Source: Peterkaempfera bronchialis
GTDB lineage: Bacteria > Actinomycetota > Actinomycetes > Streptomycetales > Streptomycetaceae
Assembly: GCF_003258605.2 (NCBI RefSeq)
Contig: NZ_CP031264.1
Location: 6,688,232 to 6,752,231 of the forward strand
DNA: 64,000 nucleotides
Direction of reading: 5' to 3'
The notes under the pieces were generated by a model, which was not told the origin of the DNA, did no database searches, and worked only from the letters and a program-made list of their open reading frames with translations. Of the stretch, positions 1 to 9,039 are shown piece after piece. The position numbers and the translations under genes are program-made. Within the stretch, counting starts at the first letter, position 1, and each line of letters begins with the position of its first letter.

Positions 1-348
1 GCGATGGGACCCGGCCGGGCATGCCGCCACCGAACTGCGGGAGCGGGCGGAGCTGGGCTTCCCGCCGATCTCCCGGATGGCCGCGGTCACCGGCTCGGCG
101 GCGGCCGTCGCCGACCTGCTGGCCCTCACCCGGCTCCCCGAAGGCGCCGACGTACTCGGCCCGGTGCCCGTACCGGGCCCGCCGGGCCCGGGGCCGGGCG
201 CCGAGCCGCAGCAACGGGCCCTGGTCCGCGTTCCGTCCGGGCAGGGCGCATCCCTCGCCGCCGCCCTCAAGGCCGCCCAGGCCGTCCGCCTCGCCCGCAA
301 GCAGGCCGACCCGGTCCGCGTCCGCATTGACCCCCCGACATCGGCTGA
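1..348 (+). CDS. priA: Primosomal protein N' (PriA), C-terminal fragment, apparent frameshift near its stop
   Basis: This is the end of PriA, the 3'-to-5' helicase-related protein that reloads the replisome at stalled forks. The gene enters from outside the window; the frame begins at base 2 with RWDPAGHA and continues through ELGFPPISRMAAVTGSA, typical of actinobacterial PriA C-termini. It ends VRVRID followed by a run of six C (332-337 region). With one more C the frame would read PPDIG and stop at the TGA at 346-348. As written, this frame has no stop until 1891, which would overlap two other genes, so a missing base (real or a sequencing error) is likely. Copies of this gene tail follow immediately downstream. 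Confidence 0.85.
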
Positions 349-712
349 CCGGCCCCCGGCCGCCCAGGCCGCCTCGCCCGCAAGCGGGTTGGCCCAGCCC
401 GCGTCCGCATCGACCCCCGCATCGACCCCCCGACATCGGCTGAGCGGCCCCCGGCCCCCGGCCCCCGTCCGCCTCGCCCGCAAGTGGGCCGACCCGATCC
501 GCATCCGCGTCGACTTCTGCCTCCCCGCCTGGTGCCGGGGCAACGGCCCAGCCCCGGCTGGCCGCCTCGCCCGTAAGCGGCCCAGCCCCGCGTCCGCGTC
601 GACTTCTGCCCCCGCCCGGTGCCGGGCCAACTGCCCAGCCCAGGCCGTCCGTCTCGCCCGCAAGCAGGCCGACCCGGTCCGCATCCGCATCGCCCCCCGG
701 CATCGGCTGACC
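281..712. repeat. Degenerate direct repeats of the priA 3' end
   Basis: The last ~70 bp of priA (281-350) recur at 644-712 with only a few differences, including the segment coding for ARKQADPVR and the CATCGGCTGACC end. Three shorter, more diverged copies lie between, starting near 370, 467 and 560, each recognisable by GCCTCGCCCG followed by AAG and a later GTCGACTT or ATCGACCC. The whole 350-740 stretch has no convincing gene of its own. It looks like repeated duplication and decay of a gene tail. Confidence 0.75.
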
Positions 713-745
713 GCCCCGCGCCCCCGCCCGCTGCCGGGGCGACGC

Positions 746-1282
746 TCAGAGCGTCGGCCGCTGCAATGGCCGGGCTGTGCCGCCCTGCCGGGCCACCGGG
801 ATCGCGCCGGGCCGGGCGGGCGCGGCTGCCGTGGGCGGCGGAGGCGGCGGTGCGGCGGCGGGTGCGGCTGCGGGCTGCTGGTCGTCGGCGGGCTGCGTCG
901 GGGCGGGGACCGGCCCCGGAGCCGCGCCCGCCGCCGGTCGCCGCATCCCGTAACGGCGGTGCACCGCCTGCTTGGTGACGCCCAGCGCCGAACCCACCGA
1001 GTCCCAGGAGAACCCCAGCGAGCGGTCGAACTCCACCGCCGCCGCCACCAGGGACTCCACGCTGTCCCGCAGCTCCTGCGCCAGCCGCACCGTCGGCGCC
1101 GGAGCCCTGCCGTACACGACGAACCCCGCCGAGGTACTGGGCCGGCGCGGCCGGTAGACATTCCCCAACTGGGCGGTGAGCGTGCGCAGTGCGTCCACCT
1201 GCCGGCGCACTTTCTCGATGTCGCGGACGAGCAGGTGCAGGCTGGCCCGAGCCCGGGCGTCGTGCGTCGTATGGTCGGCCAT
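746..1282 (-). CDS. Small helix-turn-helix protein with Pro/Ala-rich tail
   Basis: A 178-residue protein, starting [12 protein letters not shown], whose gene sits between priA and def on the opposite strand. Residues about 1-60 are charged and helical. A helix-turn-helix-like segment follows (residues ~95-120, [19 protein letters not shown]), resembling the DNA-binding helices of sigma-factor region 4 or small regulators. The last ~60 residues are low-complexity Pro, Ala and Gln. The ATG at 1282 is chosen because the conserved-looking sequence begins there; the upstream extension looks like antisense of def. A DNA-binding role is an inference; no partner or target is evident. Confidence 0.7.
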   Translation of the reverse strand: MADHTTHDARARASLHLLVRDIEKVRRQVDALRTLTAQLGNVYRPRRPSTSAGFVVYGRAPAPTVRLAQELRDSVESLVAAAVEFDRSLGFSWDSVGSALGVTKQAVHRRYGMRRPAAGAAPGPVPAPTQPADDQQPAAAPAAAPPPPPPTAAAPARPGAIPVARQGGTARPLQRPTL

Positions 1283-1499
1283 AGAACCGGAGCCTCTCCA
1301 GGACGGGCAGGGGTGGGCGGGGCGCTGCTGCCCCGGTCGATCTCCATGCACGGTCAATCTCGCCTTGACCAACGCCCGAGCGGCACCCCGGGTCACGCTT
1401 CCGGACGAACCGGCCAGGCGCCGGCCTGCGCGGGAGCCCCGCCGGGGCCCCGTAGACTGGGAGGCCGTCCCAGCCTCGACCCGACGGGAGCCCGTTCCG

Positions 1500-2045
1500 G
1501 TGGCGATACAGCCGATCCGCATCTTCGGCGACCCGGTGCTGCGCACCCCGGCCCAGCCGGTGACCACCTTCGACAAGGAGCTCCGCACCCTGGTCAAGGA
1601 CCTCACCGACACCATGCTGCACGCCCCCGGCGCCGGGCTCGCCGCCCCTCAGCTCGGTGTCTCGCTGCGGGTCTTCACCTACTGCGTCGACGGCGAGGTC
1701 GGCCACCTGGTCAACCCCGACCTGTCGCTCACCGAGGAGGAGCAGGAGGGCCCCGAGGGCTGCCTCTCGCTGCCCGGCCTCTCCTTCGACACCCGCCGTG
1801 CGTACGGCGTGGTCGCGCGGGGCTTCACCATGCACGGCGACCCGGTGACCATCGAGGGGACGCAGCTGCTGGCCCGCTGCATCCAGCATGAGACCGACCA
1901 CCTGGACGGCATCATCTTCATCGACCGCCTGGACCGCGAGCAGCGCAAGGCCGCCCTGCGGGCCATCCGCGAGGCCGAGTGGGCCGGCGCCCCCGCGCCC
2001 CAGGTGAAGGTCTCCCCGCACAGCACCTTCGGCAGCGCCCGCTAG
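1500..2045 (+). CDS. def: Peptide deformylase
   Basis: A 181-residue peptide deformylase that removes the formyl group from the N-terminus of new proteins. All three family motifs are present: [10 protein letters not shown] (44-53), EGCLS (86-90) and QHETDHLDG (129-137), giving the metal ligands Cys88, His130 and His134. A GTG start at 1500 with a GGGAG about 10 bp upstream gives the usual N-terminus [15 protein letters not shown]. It is followed directly by fmt and rsmB, the common translation-maturation group, probably one transcript. Streptomycetes often carry several def paralogues; this is the one next to fmt. Confidence 0.95.
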   Translation: MAIQPIRIFGDPVLRTPAQPVTTFDKELRTLVKDLTDTMLHAPGAGLAAPQLGVSLRVFTYCVDGEVGHLVNPDLSLTEEEQEGPEGCLSLPGLSFDTRRAYGVVARGFTMHGDPVTIEGTQLLARCIQHETDHLDGIIFIDRLDREQRKAALRAIREAEWAGAPAPQVKVSPHSTFGSAR

Positions 2046-2083
2046 CCACCCCCAGCCACCCCTCAGGAAGGCCCCAACCCCGC

Positions 2084-3019
2084 ATGAGGCTCGTCTTCGC
2101 AGGCACCCCCGAGGTCGCCGTCCCCGCGCTGGAGGCGCTGCTCGCCTCCGACCGGCACCAGGTGGCCGCAGTCGTCACCCGGCCCGACGCGCCCGCCGGG
2201 CGCGGCCGCCACCTGGTGGCGTCCCCGGTGGCGCAGCGCGCGGAGGAGGCGGGCATCGAGGTGCTGAAGCCGGCCCGGCCGCGCGACCCGGACTTCCTGG
2301 AGCGGCTGGCGGCCATCGCCCCGGACTGCTGCCCGGTGGTCGCGTACGGGGCACTGCTCCCCAAGGCCGCCCTGGACATCCCCCGGCTCGGCTGGGTCAA
2401 TCTGCACTTCTCGCTGCTGCCCGCCTGGCGCGGCGCCGCCCCCGTGCAGCACGCCGTACTGGCGGGCGACCAGGTCACCGGAGCCTCCACCTTCCGGATC
2501 GAGGAGGGCCTGGACTCCGGCCCGGTCTTCGGCGTGGTCACCGAGGAGATCCGTCCCACCGACACCAGCGGCGCACTGCTGGAGCGGCTCTCCCATTCCG
2601 GCGCCCGGCTGCTCGCCGCCACCATGGACGGCATCGAGGACGGCGCCCTCCAAGCCGTGCCGCAGCCCGCCGAGGGCATCACCCTCGCCCCGAAGATCAC
2701 CGTGGAGGACGCCCGGATCGACTGGACGGCGCCCGCCCTGCGCGTCGACCGCGTGGTCCGTGGCTGCGCCCCCGCCCCGGGCGCCTGGACCACCTTCCGG
2801 GACGAGCGCCTCAAGCTGGCCGGTCCGGTCCGGCTGCTCACCGACCGCTCCGACCTCGCCCCCGGCGAACTGGCCGTCGCCAAGAACAGCGTCCGGGTCG
2901 GCACCGGCAGCCATGAGGTCGAGCTGGGCGACGTCCAGCCGCAGGGCAAGAAGCGGATGGCCGCAGGAGACTGGGCCCGGGGCGTCCGTATCGAGTCCGG
3001 CGAGACCCTCGGCCGCTGA
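2084..3019 (+). CDS. fmt: Methionyl-tRNA formyltransferase
   Basis: A 311-residue formyltransferase that adds formyl from 10-formyl-THF to initiator Met-tRNA. It starts [19 protein letters not shown]. The catalytic signature is intact: Asn106 and His108 in [17 protein letters not shown], and Asp144 in EEGLDSGPV, equivalent to the family N/H/D triad. The C-terminal OB-like domain follows from about residue 205. The start at 2084 lies 38 bp after def and has AGGAAG about 12 bp upstream. It acts in the same pathway as the adjacent deformylase, at the opposite step. Confidence 0.96.
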   Translation: MRLVFAGTPEVAVPALEALLASDRHQVAAVVTRPDAPAGRGRHLVASPVAQRAEEAGIEVLKPARPRDPDFLERLAAIAPDCCPVVAYGALLPKAALDIPRLGWVNLHFSLLPAWRGAAPVQHAVLAGDQVTGASTFRIEEGLDSGPVFGVVTEEIRPTDTSGALLERLSHSGARLLAATMDGIEDGALQAVPQPAEGITLAPKITVEDARIDWTAPALRVDRVVRGCAPAPGAWTTFRDERLKLAGPVRLLTDRSDLAPGELAVAKNSVRVGTGSHEVELGDVQPQGKKRMAAGDWARGVRIESGETLGR

Positions 3020-3080
3020 CCCGCCCCCACCTACGACCGCTCCACTCCGTGATCCGACGCACCTTCCGGCGAGGCCCCGC

Positions 3081-4529
3081 ATGACCACCCCTCCCCCCGC
3101 GCGCAACCGCCGCGCCCCGCGCCCCTACCGCCGCCCCAAGAAGGACGCGGCGCGCATGGTCGCCTTCGAGGCCCTGCGGGCCGTCGACGAGCGCGACGCC
3201 TACGCCAACCTGGTGCTGCCCGCACTGCTCCGCGAGGCCGAGCGCAAGAGCGGCCTCGACCGCCGCGACGCCGCCCTCGCCACCGAGCTGGTGTACGGCG
3301 CGCTGCGCCTCCAGGGCACCTATGACGCGGTCATCGCGGCCTGCGTCGACCGGCCGCTGCGCGAGGTCGACCCGCCGGTGCTGGATGTGCTGGTGCTCGG
3401 CGCCCACCAGTTGCTCGGCACCCGCATCCCCTCGCACGCCGCCGTCTCCGCCACCGTGGAGCTGGCCCGCGTGGTGCTGGGCGACGGCCGCGCCAAGTTC
3501 GTCAACGCCGTACTGCGCCGGATCGCCGCCCGCGACCTGGACGCCTGGCTGGACGAGGTCGCCCCGCCGTACGACCAGGACCCCGAGGACCACCTCGCCA
3601 TCGTCCACTCCCACCCCCGCTGGGTGGTCTCCGCCCTCTGGGACTCCCTCGGCCGCTGGCAGCCCGACGCCTCCGGCCGCTCCGGCGTCGAGGAACTGCT
3701 CGCCGCCGACAACGCCCGCCCCGAGGTCACCCTGGTCGCCCGCCCCGGCCGCTCCACCGCCGCCGAACTGCGCGACGCGCTGCCCGAGGAGGCGACCGAG
3801 CCCGGTCTCTGGTCGCCCTACGCGGTACGCCTCGCCGAGGGCGGCGACCCCGGCGAGCTGGACGCCGTCCGGGAGAACCGGGCCGGTGTCCAGGACGAGG
3901 GCAGCCAGCTGGTCGCCACCGCCCTGGCCGCCGCACCCCTGGACGGCCCGGACCGGCTCTGGCTGGACGGCTGCGCGGGCCCCGGCGGCAAGGCCGCCCT
4001 GCTGGCCGCGCTCGCCGCGCAGCGCGGCGCCGCCCTGGTCGCCTCCGAGAAGCAGCCGCACCGGGCCCGGTTGGTCGCCCGCGCCCTGGACGGCAACCCC
4101 GGCCCGTACACGGTCATCGCCGCCGACGGCACCCGCCCGGCGTGGCGGCCCGGCTCCTTCGACCGGGTCCTGGTCGATGTGCCCTGCTCCGGCCTCGGCG
4201 CCCTGCGCCGCCGCCCGGAGGCCCGCTGGCGCCGCCGCCCCGACGACCTGGCCGCCTTCGGCCCGCTCCAGCGCGGCCTGCTCCGCACCGCCCTGGACGC
4301 CGCCCGCCCCGGCGGTGTCGTCGGCTACGCCACCTGCTCCCCGCACCTGGCGGAGACCCGCGCCGTGGTGGACGACGTGCTGCGCGGCCGGACCGACGCC
4401 GAGTGGATCGACGCCCGCCCCCTGCTCCCCGACCTCCCCGGCCTGGGCGAGGGCCCCGACGTCCAGCTCTGGCCGCACCTCCACGGCACCGACGCCATGT
4501 ACCTGGCCCTCCTCCGCCGCACGGCCTGA
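3081..4529 (+). CDS. rsmB: 16S rRNA (cytosine-5)-methyltransferase RsmB/Fmu
   Basis: A 482-residue NOL1/NOP2/Sun-family methyltransferase expected to make m5C967 in 16S rRNA. The N-terminal ~150 residues form the NusB-like RNA-binding domain (AFEALRAVDERDAYANLV). The Rossmann domain carries the SAM motif LDGCAGPGGKAALLAA (from about 295), motif IV DVPCSGLGALRRRPEARW (from about 366) and motif VI YATCSPHL (about 416), so both catalytic cysteines are present. The start is the ATG at 3081, 61 bp after fmt, with a basic N-terminal extension rich in Arg and Pro. Last gene of the def-fmt-rsmB group. Confidence 0.95.
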   Translation: MTTPPPARNRRAPRPYRRPKKDAARMVAFEALRAVDERDAYANLVLPALLREAERKSGLDRRDAALATELVYGALRLQGTYDAVIAACVDRPLREVDPPVLDVLVLGAHQLLGTRIPSHAAVSATVELARVVLGDGRAKFVNAVLRRIAARDLDAWLDEVAPPYDQDPEDHLAIVHSHPRWVVSALWDSLGRWQPDASGRSGVEELLAADNARPEVTLVARPGRSTAAELRDALPEEATEPGLWSPYAVRLAEGGDPGELDAVRENRAGVQDEGSQLVATALAAAPLDGPDRLWLDGCAGPGGKAALLAALAAQRGAALVASEKQPHRARLVARALDGNPGPYTVIAADGTRPAWRPGSFDRVLVDVPCSGLGALRRRPEARWRRRPDDLAAFGPLQRGLLRTALDAARPGGVVGYATCSPHLAETRAVVDDVLRGRTDAEWIDARPLLPDLPGLGEGPDVQLWPHLHGTDAMYLALLRRTA

Positions 4530-4537
4530 CCGCCCCG

Positions 4538-5188
4538 CTACGGCTTCGCCGTCCTGCGGGCCAGCAGGTGGCCCTGCTGGAACCGCTCGTTCTCGTCGGG
4601 TTGGCGCACCAGCCGGGCCTTCTCGGCAAACCCGGCCCGGCCCAGCACCTCGGCGAGGCCGTCGGGCGACCAGCGGTAGGCGAGCGTCACCTTGTGGTCG
4701 AACGCCTGCGCAGGGATCAGCGGTTCGTCGCCGGCCTGGAAGGCGAGCAGCAGATGGCCGCCCGGGGCCAGCACCCGGTGGAACTCGGCGAGCGTCTCCG
4801 GAAGCCGCTCCGGCGGGGTGTGGATGACGGAGTACCAGGCGACGATAGCGCCGAGGGAACCGTCCGGCAGGTCCAGGTCGGTCATCGAACCCTGGTCGAA
4901 CCGCAGGTCCGGGTGTGCCTGCCGGGCCAGCGCGATCATCGCCGGCGACAGGTCGATGCCGAAGGCGGACAGCCCCAGCCCATGCAGATGCGCCGTCACA
5001 TGGCCGGGCCCGCAGCCGAGATCGGCGACCGGCCCGGCATCGGCGGCCCGCACGAGTTCGGCGAACGCGGCCAGCAGCGCGCGGCTCAGCGGCTGGGTCT
5101 CCAGCGAGGTGCTGAAGAGCCGTGCGTACTCGACGGCGACGGCGTCATAGGCGGTCCGGGTGGTGCGCAGATAGGAGGCTTCGGTCAT
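4538..5188 (-). CDS. Class I SAM-dependent methyltransferase
   Basis: A 216-residue soluble methyltransferase, convergent with rsmB (8-bp gap). Motif I is VADLGCGPGHVTAHL (about 55-70), followed by the acidic loop FGIDLSPAMI, and a motif III-like region HRVLAPGGHLLLAFQ. The substrate is unknown; the family includes many small-molecule and ubiE-like enzymes. The N-terminus MTEASYLRTTRTAYD looks like that of relatives, so 5188 is preferred. An in-frame ATG at 5209 would add seven residues and cannot be excluded. Confidence 0.88.
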   Translation of the reverse strand: MTEASYLRTTRTAYDAVAVEYARLFSTSLETQPLSRALLAAFAELVRAADAGPVADLGCGPGHVTAHLHGLGLSAFGIDLSPAMIALARQAHPDLRFDQGSMTDLDLPDGSLGAIVAWYSVIHTPPERLPETLAEFHRVLAPGGHLLLAFQAGDEPLIPAQAFDHKVTLAYRWSPDGLAEVLGRAGFAEKARLVRQPDENERFQQGHLLARRTAKP

Positions 5189-5372
5189 AGCCGAGGAGGC
5201 TAGCGGCATCCTGCTTCCGCAGCCTGCCCGGCCCTTTGTCCGCCCGCGCGCCTCGGCGAGGCTACCGGTGCTGCCGTGCAGGGCCGTTTAGACTCGACGG
5301 CTCCGACGGTCCGCTCACGGTTCCGGAGGACGAGAGGCTATTGCCCGCCCGATCCGAAGGACAACTGACGCT

Positions 5373-6506
5373 TTGATACGTTTTGAATCGGTCACGAAGC
5401 GCTACCCGGACGGCACGGTCGCGGTCGATGAGCTGTCGCTGGAGATCCCCGACCGGTCGATCACGGTCCTGGTCGGCCCGTCCGGCTGCGGCAAGACCAC
5501 CTCACTGCGGATGATCAACCGCATGATCGAGCCCAGCGGCGGCCGCATCCTGCTGGACGGGACGGACATCGCGGACCAGCCGGTGCATGCGCTGCGCCGC
5601 TCCATGGGCTATGTCATCCAGCACGCCGGGCTCTTCCCGCACCGCACCGTCGCCGACAACATCGCCACCGTGCCCCGGCTGCTCGGCTGGGACCGGAGGC
5701 GGGCCCGTTCGCGGGCGCTGGAGCTGATGGAGCGGGTCGGGTTGGACCCCGCGCTGGCCAAGCGCTACCCGTACCAGCTCTCCGGCGGCCAGCAGCAGCG
5801 CGTCGGCGTGGCCCGGGCGCTCGCCGCCGACCCGCCCGTGCTGCTGATGGACGAGCCCTTCTCGGCCGTGGACCCGATCGTCCGCAAGGGGCTCCAGGAG
5901 GAACTGCTGCGCATCCAGGAGGAGTTGGGCAAGACCATCGTCTTCGTCACCCATGACATCGACGAGGCCATCCGGCTCGGCGACCTGGTCGCGGTGCTGC
6001 GCACCGGCGGCCGGCTCGCCCAGTTCGCACCGCCCGACCGGCTGCTCTCCGCGCCCGCCGACGGCTTTGTGGAGGACTTCCTGGGCGCCGACCGGGGTAT
6101 CCGGCGGCTCTCCTTCTTCGCCTCCTCCGGCCTGGAGCTGACCACGGCGCCCGTGGTCACCGAGAACGCAGGGAACGCCGGGAACGCCGGAAACGGCAAG
6201 CCCGCCGACCCGGGCGGTGCGCCCTATCTGCTGGTCACCGACGCCGAGGGCCGCCCGCTGGGCTGGACCGACCCCGGGCGGCAGGCCCCCGGTGACCGGA
6301 CGCTGATCCCGTACGGCCGCCCCTTCGAGCCCGGCCGCGACTCGCTGCGCACCGCGCTGGACTGCGCGGTGCTCTCACCCATCGGCTGGGCCGTGGGCGT
6401 CGACGCGGACGGGCGGGTGGTCGGGGTCGCCTCGCAGGAGGCCGTCGCCGCCGCCATCCGGGCGGCGCACGCCGGGCACGGCATGGTGTCTGCGGAGGTC
6501 GGCTGA
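5373..6506 (+). CDS. Glycine betaine/choline-type ABC transporter, ATP-binding protein
   Basis: A 377-residue ATPase of the OpuC/ProV class, first of a four-gene importer. It has Walker A GPSGCGKTT (35-43), the signature LSGGQQQRVGVARAL (about 136) and Walker B VLLMDEPF (about 153). The segment after residue ~260 contains a short NAGNAGNAGN linker encoded by a 9-bp repeat (6164-6193) and then a degenerate CBS-like domain, as in OpuCA, where CBS domains sense ionic strength. The start codon is a rare TTG at 5373, with GAAGGA 12 bp upstream. The stop overlaps the next gene by one base, which implies tight coupling. Confidence 0.92.
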   Translation: MIRFESVTKRYPDGTVAVDELSLEIPDRSITVLVGPSGCGKTTSLRMINRMIEPSGGRILLDGTDIADQPVHALRRSMGYVIQHAGLFPHRTVADNIATVPRLLGWDRRRARSRALELMERVGLDPALAKRYPYQLSGGQQQRVGVARALAADPPVLLMDEPFSAVDPIVRKGLQEELLRIQEELGKTIVFVTHDIDEAIRLGDLVAVLRTGGRLAQFAPPDRLLSAPADGFVEDFLGADRGIRRLSFFASSGLELTTAPVVTENAGNAGNAGNGKPADPGGAPYLLVTDAEGRPLGWTDPGRQAPGDRTLIPYGRPFEPGRDSLRTALDCAVLSPIGWAVGVDADGRVVGVASQEAVAAAIRAAHAGHGMVSAEVG

Positions 6507-7201
6507 TGGGTGAGTTCTTCCATATGCCCAGCGACCTCCAGCACAGCTATCTCGGCCTGGTCGGGTGGCACCTGGAGGAGTCGCTGATCCCGGTGCTGGT
6601 CGGGCTGCTGCTGGCGCTGCCCACCGCCCAGGTCTGCGTCCGCTTCCGCTGGCTCTATCCGCCGGTGCTCTGGGTCACCACCGTGCTCTATGCGATCCCG
6701 TCGCTGGCCTTCTTCGTGGTGCTGATCGACTGGACCGGGCAGAGCGAGATCACCGTGATGATCCCGCTCACCCTCTACAGCCTGGTGGTGCTGGTCCCGG
6801 CGATCGTCGACGGGGTGCGCTCGGTGCCGGAGGAGACCCATGCCGCCGCCACCGCCCTGGGCTTCGGGCCGGTCCGCCGCTATGCGCAGGTGGAACTGCC
6901 GATCGCGGTACCGGCGATCTTCGCCGGGCTGCGGGTGGCGACCGTCTCCAGCATCAGCCTGGCGTCCATCGGCGCCCTCATCGGCAACCAGGGCGCGCTG
7001 GGCAATCTGCTGGCGGACGCGATGTTCTACCACCGGCCGATCCTCGCGGTCAGCTCGGTGGTCACCACCGCCGTGCTGGCCATCGCGGCCGATGCGGCAC
7101 TGGTGCTCTGCCGGCGGCTGCTGACCCCGTGGGCGCCCTCCCGGCAGCGCCGGTCCCGGGCTCCGCTGCCCGCCCCGGTCGCGGTGGAGGAGGCCCGGTG
7201 A
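6506..7201 (+). CDS. OpuC-type ABC transporter permease 1
   Basis: A 231-residue inner-membrane permease with about six hydrophobic segments, for example VLVGLLLALPTAQVCV near the N-terminus and LVVLVPAIVDGV in the middle. The EAA-type coupling loop is EETHAAATALGFGPVRRY. The second half ISLASIGALIGNQGALGNLL is characteristic of betaine/choline permeases. It starts at TGATG, overlapping the ATPase stop, and its own stop overlaps the next permease start (GTGA). It should pair with the second permease as a heterodimer. Confidence 0.92.
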   Translation: MGEFFHMPSDLQHSYLGLVGWHLEESLIPVLVGLLLALPTAQVCVRFRWLYPPVLWVTTVLYAIPSLAFFVVLIDWTGQSEITVMIPLTLYSLVVLVPAIVDGVRSVPEETHAAATALGFGPVRRYAQVELPIAVPAIFAGLRVATVSSISLASIGALIGNQGALGNLLADAMFYHRPILAVSSVVTTAVLAIAADAALVLCRRLLTPWAPSRQRRSRAPLPAPVAVEEAR

Positions 7202-7863
7202 ACGTGCTGCACTTCATCGGCCACTTCTTCAGCCAGGGGGCGCAGTGGCACGGGTACGACGGCATCCCGCAGCGGCTCTGGGAGCACGTCCAGTACTCGC
7301 TGCTGGCGATGGCCATCGCGGCGGGTATCGCGCTGCCGGTCGGCCTGGTTACCGGGCACACCGGTCGCGGCGGCAACGCCCTTGCGCTGCTGGCGACGGC
7401 CGGGCGTGCGCTGCCCAGCTTCGGGCTGCTGGTGCTGCTCTTCGTGATCATGGGTCTGGGCCTGCTGCCGGTGATGATCCCGCTGGTGGTGCTGGCGATC
7501 CCGCCGATCCTGGTGACCACCTATGAGGCGGTACGCACCGTGGACCCGGCCCCCGTGGACGCGGCGCGAGGGATGGGGATGCACCCGGTGCGCATCCTGG
7601 GCCAGGTGGAACTGCCGGTCGCGCTGCCGCTGATCCTCAGCGGTCTGCGGTCGGCGGCCATCCAGATCGTCTCCACCGCCACCATCGCCGCCTATGTGAG
7701 CTTCGGCGGCCTCGGCCGCTACATCGTGGACGGCCTCTACCAGCACAACTACGAGAAGGTGGTCGGCGGCGCGACCCTGGTCGCCGCGCTGGCCCTGCTG
7801 ACCCTCGGCCTCTTCTGGCTGATCGGCAGGGTCGCGGTCTCGCCGGGAGTGCGCAGGCGCTGA
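7198..7863 (+). CDS. OpuC-type ABC transporter permease 2
   Basis: A 221-residue permease, starting at GTG 7198 within a 4-bp overlap (GTGA) with the previous gene. The N-terminus is VNVLHFIGHFFSQGAQWHGYDG, then membrane segments such as SLLAMAIAAGIALPVGLVTG and LLVLLFVIMGLGLLPVM. The coupling loop is VDAARGMGMHPVRILGQVELP, and the C-terminal half contains the usual ATIAAYVSFGGLGRYIVDGL. Together with the neighbouring permease, ATPase and lipoprotein it forms a complete compatible-solute importer. Confidence 0.92.
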   Translation: MNVLHFIGHFFSQGAQWHGYDGIPQRLWEHVQYSLLAMAIAAGIALPVGLVTGHTGRGGNALALLATAGRALPSFGLLVLLFVIMGLGLLPVMIPLVVLAIPPILVTTYEAVRTVDPAPVDAARGMGMHPVRILGQVELPVALPLILSGLRSAAIQIVSTATIAAYVSFGGLGRYIVDGLYQHNYEKVVGGATLVAALALLTLGLFWLIGRVAVSPGVRRR

Positions 7864-7978
7864 ATTGTCAAAAGTTCGTGACAAGCCCCCGCAGAAGCTG
7901 TTGCTGAGCTGTTCAACCCGATCAGGATCGAACCGACAGAGAGATCGGGATCATCGACTACGCCCGGAAATGGGAACC

Positions 7979-8920
7979 GTGACTGACAGACACCAGGGCC
8001 ACCGCACCCGCGCCGCCGCCCTACTCGCCGCCGCCACCGCAGCCGTACTGCTGGCGGGGTGCAGCTCCTCAGGCGGCGACGACCCATTGGCCGCCCCCAA
8101 GGCGTCGGCCGGCGAGGTCGTCGTGGGATCCAACAACTTCGCCGAGTCCATCCTGCTCGCCGACATCTACGGCGAGGCCCTGAAGGCCAAGGGCCTCAAG
8201 GTGAGCTACAAGCCCAACATCGGGAGCCGGGAGACCACCTACGGCCTCATCAAGAACGGCACGCTGACCGTGCTGCCCGAGTACAACGGCGCCCTGCTCG
8301 CCTATCTGGACTCCGACGCCACCCCCACCTCGGCCGAGGAGACCGACGCGGCGGTCACCGCCAAGCTCGCCTCCGGGCTGAAGCTCCTCCAGCACGCCCC
8401 GGCGGAGGACAAGGACTCCCTCACGGTCAACGCCGCCGCCGCCAAGAAGTACGGGCTGACCACCGAGTCCAGCATCGAGGACCTGGCCAAGGCCGCCCCC
8501 GAGCTGGTGGTCGGCGGCTCGCCGGAGTTCCAGACCCGCCACCAGGGCCTCAAGGGGCTGGAGTCGGTCTACGGGCTGCGCTTCAAGTCCTTCAAGGCGC
8601 TCGACGCGGGCGGCCCGCTCTCGGAGGCGGCGCTGACCAACGGCGATGTCCAGGTGGCCGACCTCTTCACCACCGACTTCACCATCGCCAAGGAGAAGCT
8701 GGTCACCCTGAAGGACCCGAAGAACCTCTTCGGCTTTCAGAACGTGGTGCCGCTGGTCCGCACCGCCGACCTGCCCCAGGAGGGCGTGGACGCGCTCAAC
8801 GCGGTCTCCGCCAAGCTGGACACCGCCACCCTGCTCGACCTGGACACCAAGGTCCAGGCCGACAAGAAGGACCCGCTGGACGTCGCCAAGGAGTGGCTGA
8901 AGTCGGCCGGACTCGCCTGA
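7979..8920 (+). CDS. Glycine betaine/choline ABC transporter substrate-binding lipoprotein
   Basis: A 313-residue secreted lipoprotein. The signal peptide ends in the lipobox LLAG-Cys28 (VLLAGCSSSGG). The mature part is an OpuAC-type binding protein: VVVGSNNFAESILLADIYGE, then IGSRETTYGLIKNGTLTVLP and the ligand-domain sequence LPEYNGALLAYLD. The GTG at 7979 is preferred because of GGGAA just upstream; ATG 7970 would add three residues. A 115-bp gap separates it from the permeases, so it may also have its own promoter, but the functional link to the transporter is clear. Confidence 0.92.
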   Translation: MTDRHQGHRTRAAALLAAATAAVLLAGCSSSGGDDPLAAPKASAGEVVVGSNNFAESILLADIYGEALKAKGLKVSYKPNIGSRETTYGLIKNGTLTVLPEYNGALLAYLDSDATPTSAEETDAAVTAKLASGLKLLQHAPAEDKDSLTVNAAAAKKYGLTTESSIEDLAKAAPELVVGGSPEFQTRHQGLKGLESVYGLRFKSFKALDAGGPLSEAALTNGDVQVADLFTTDFTIAKEKLVTLKDPKNLFGFQNVVPLVRTADLPQEGVDALNAVSAKLDTATLLDLDTKVQADKKDPLDVAKEWLKSAGLA

Positions 8921-9039
8921 CCCGCCCCGCCGCCCGCCGCGCGCCGCCCGCCGCCCCCGGCCGGGCGGCGCGCGGCGGACGGCCGGAACCGGCCGGATGC
9001 CCTGTGGACAACACCGCCCGGCTGATCAAGGGTGGACCC

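Noticed and set aside
267-2021. Very long minus-strand reading frame over priA tail and def
   Set aside because: It is antisense to def and to the small HTH gene's other frame, contains compositionally biased Gly/Arg-rich protein, and matches no family. GC-rich DNA creates many such open frames.
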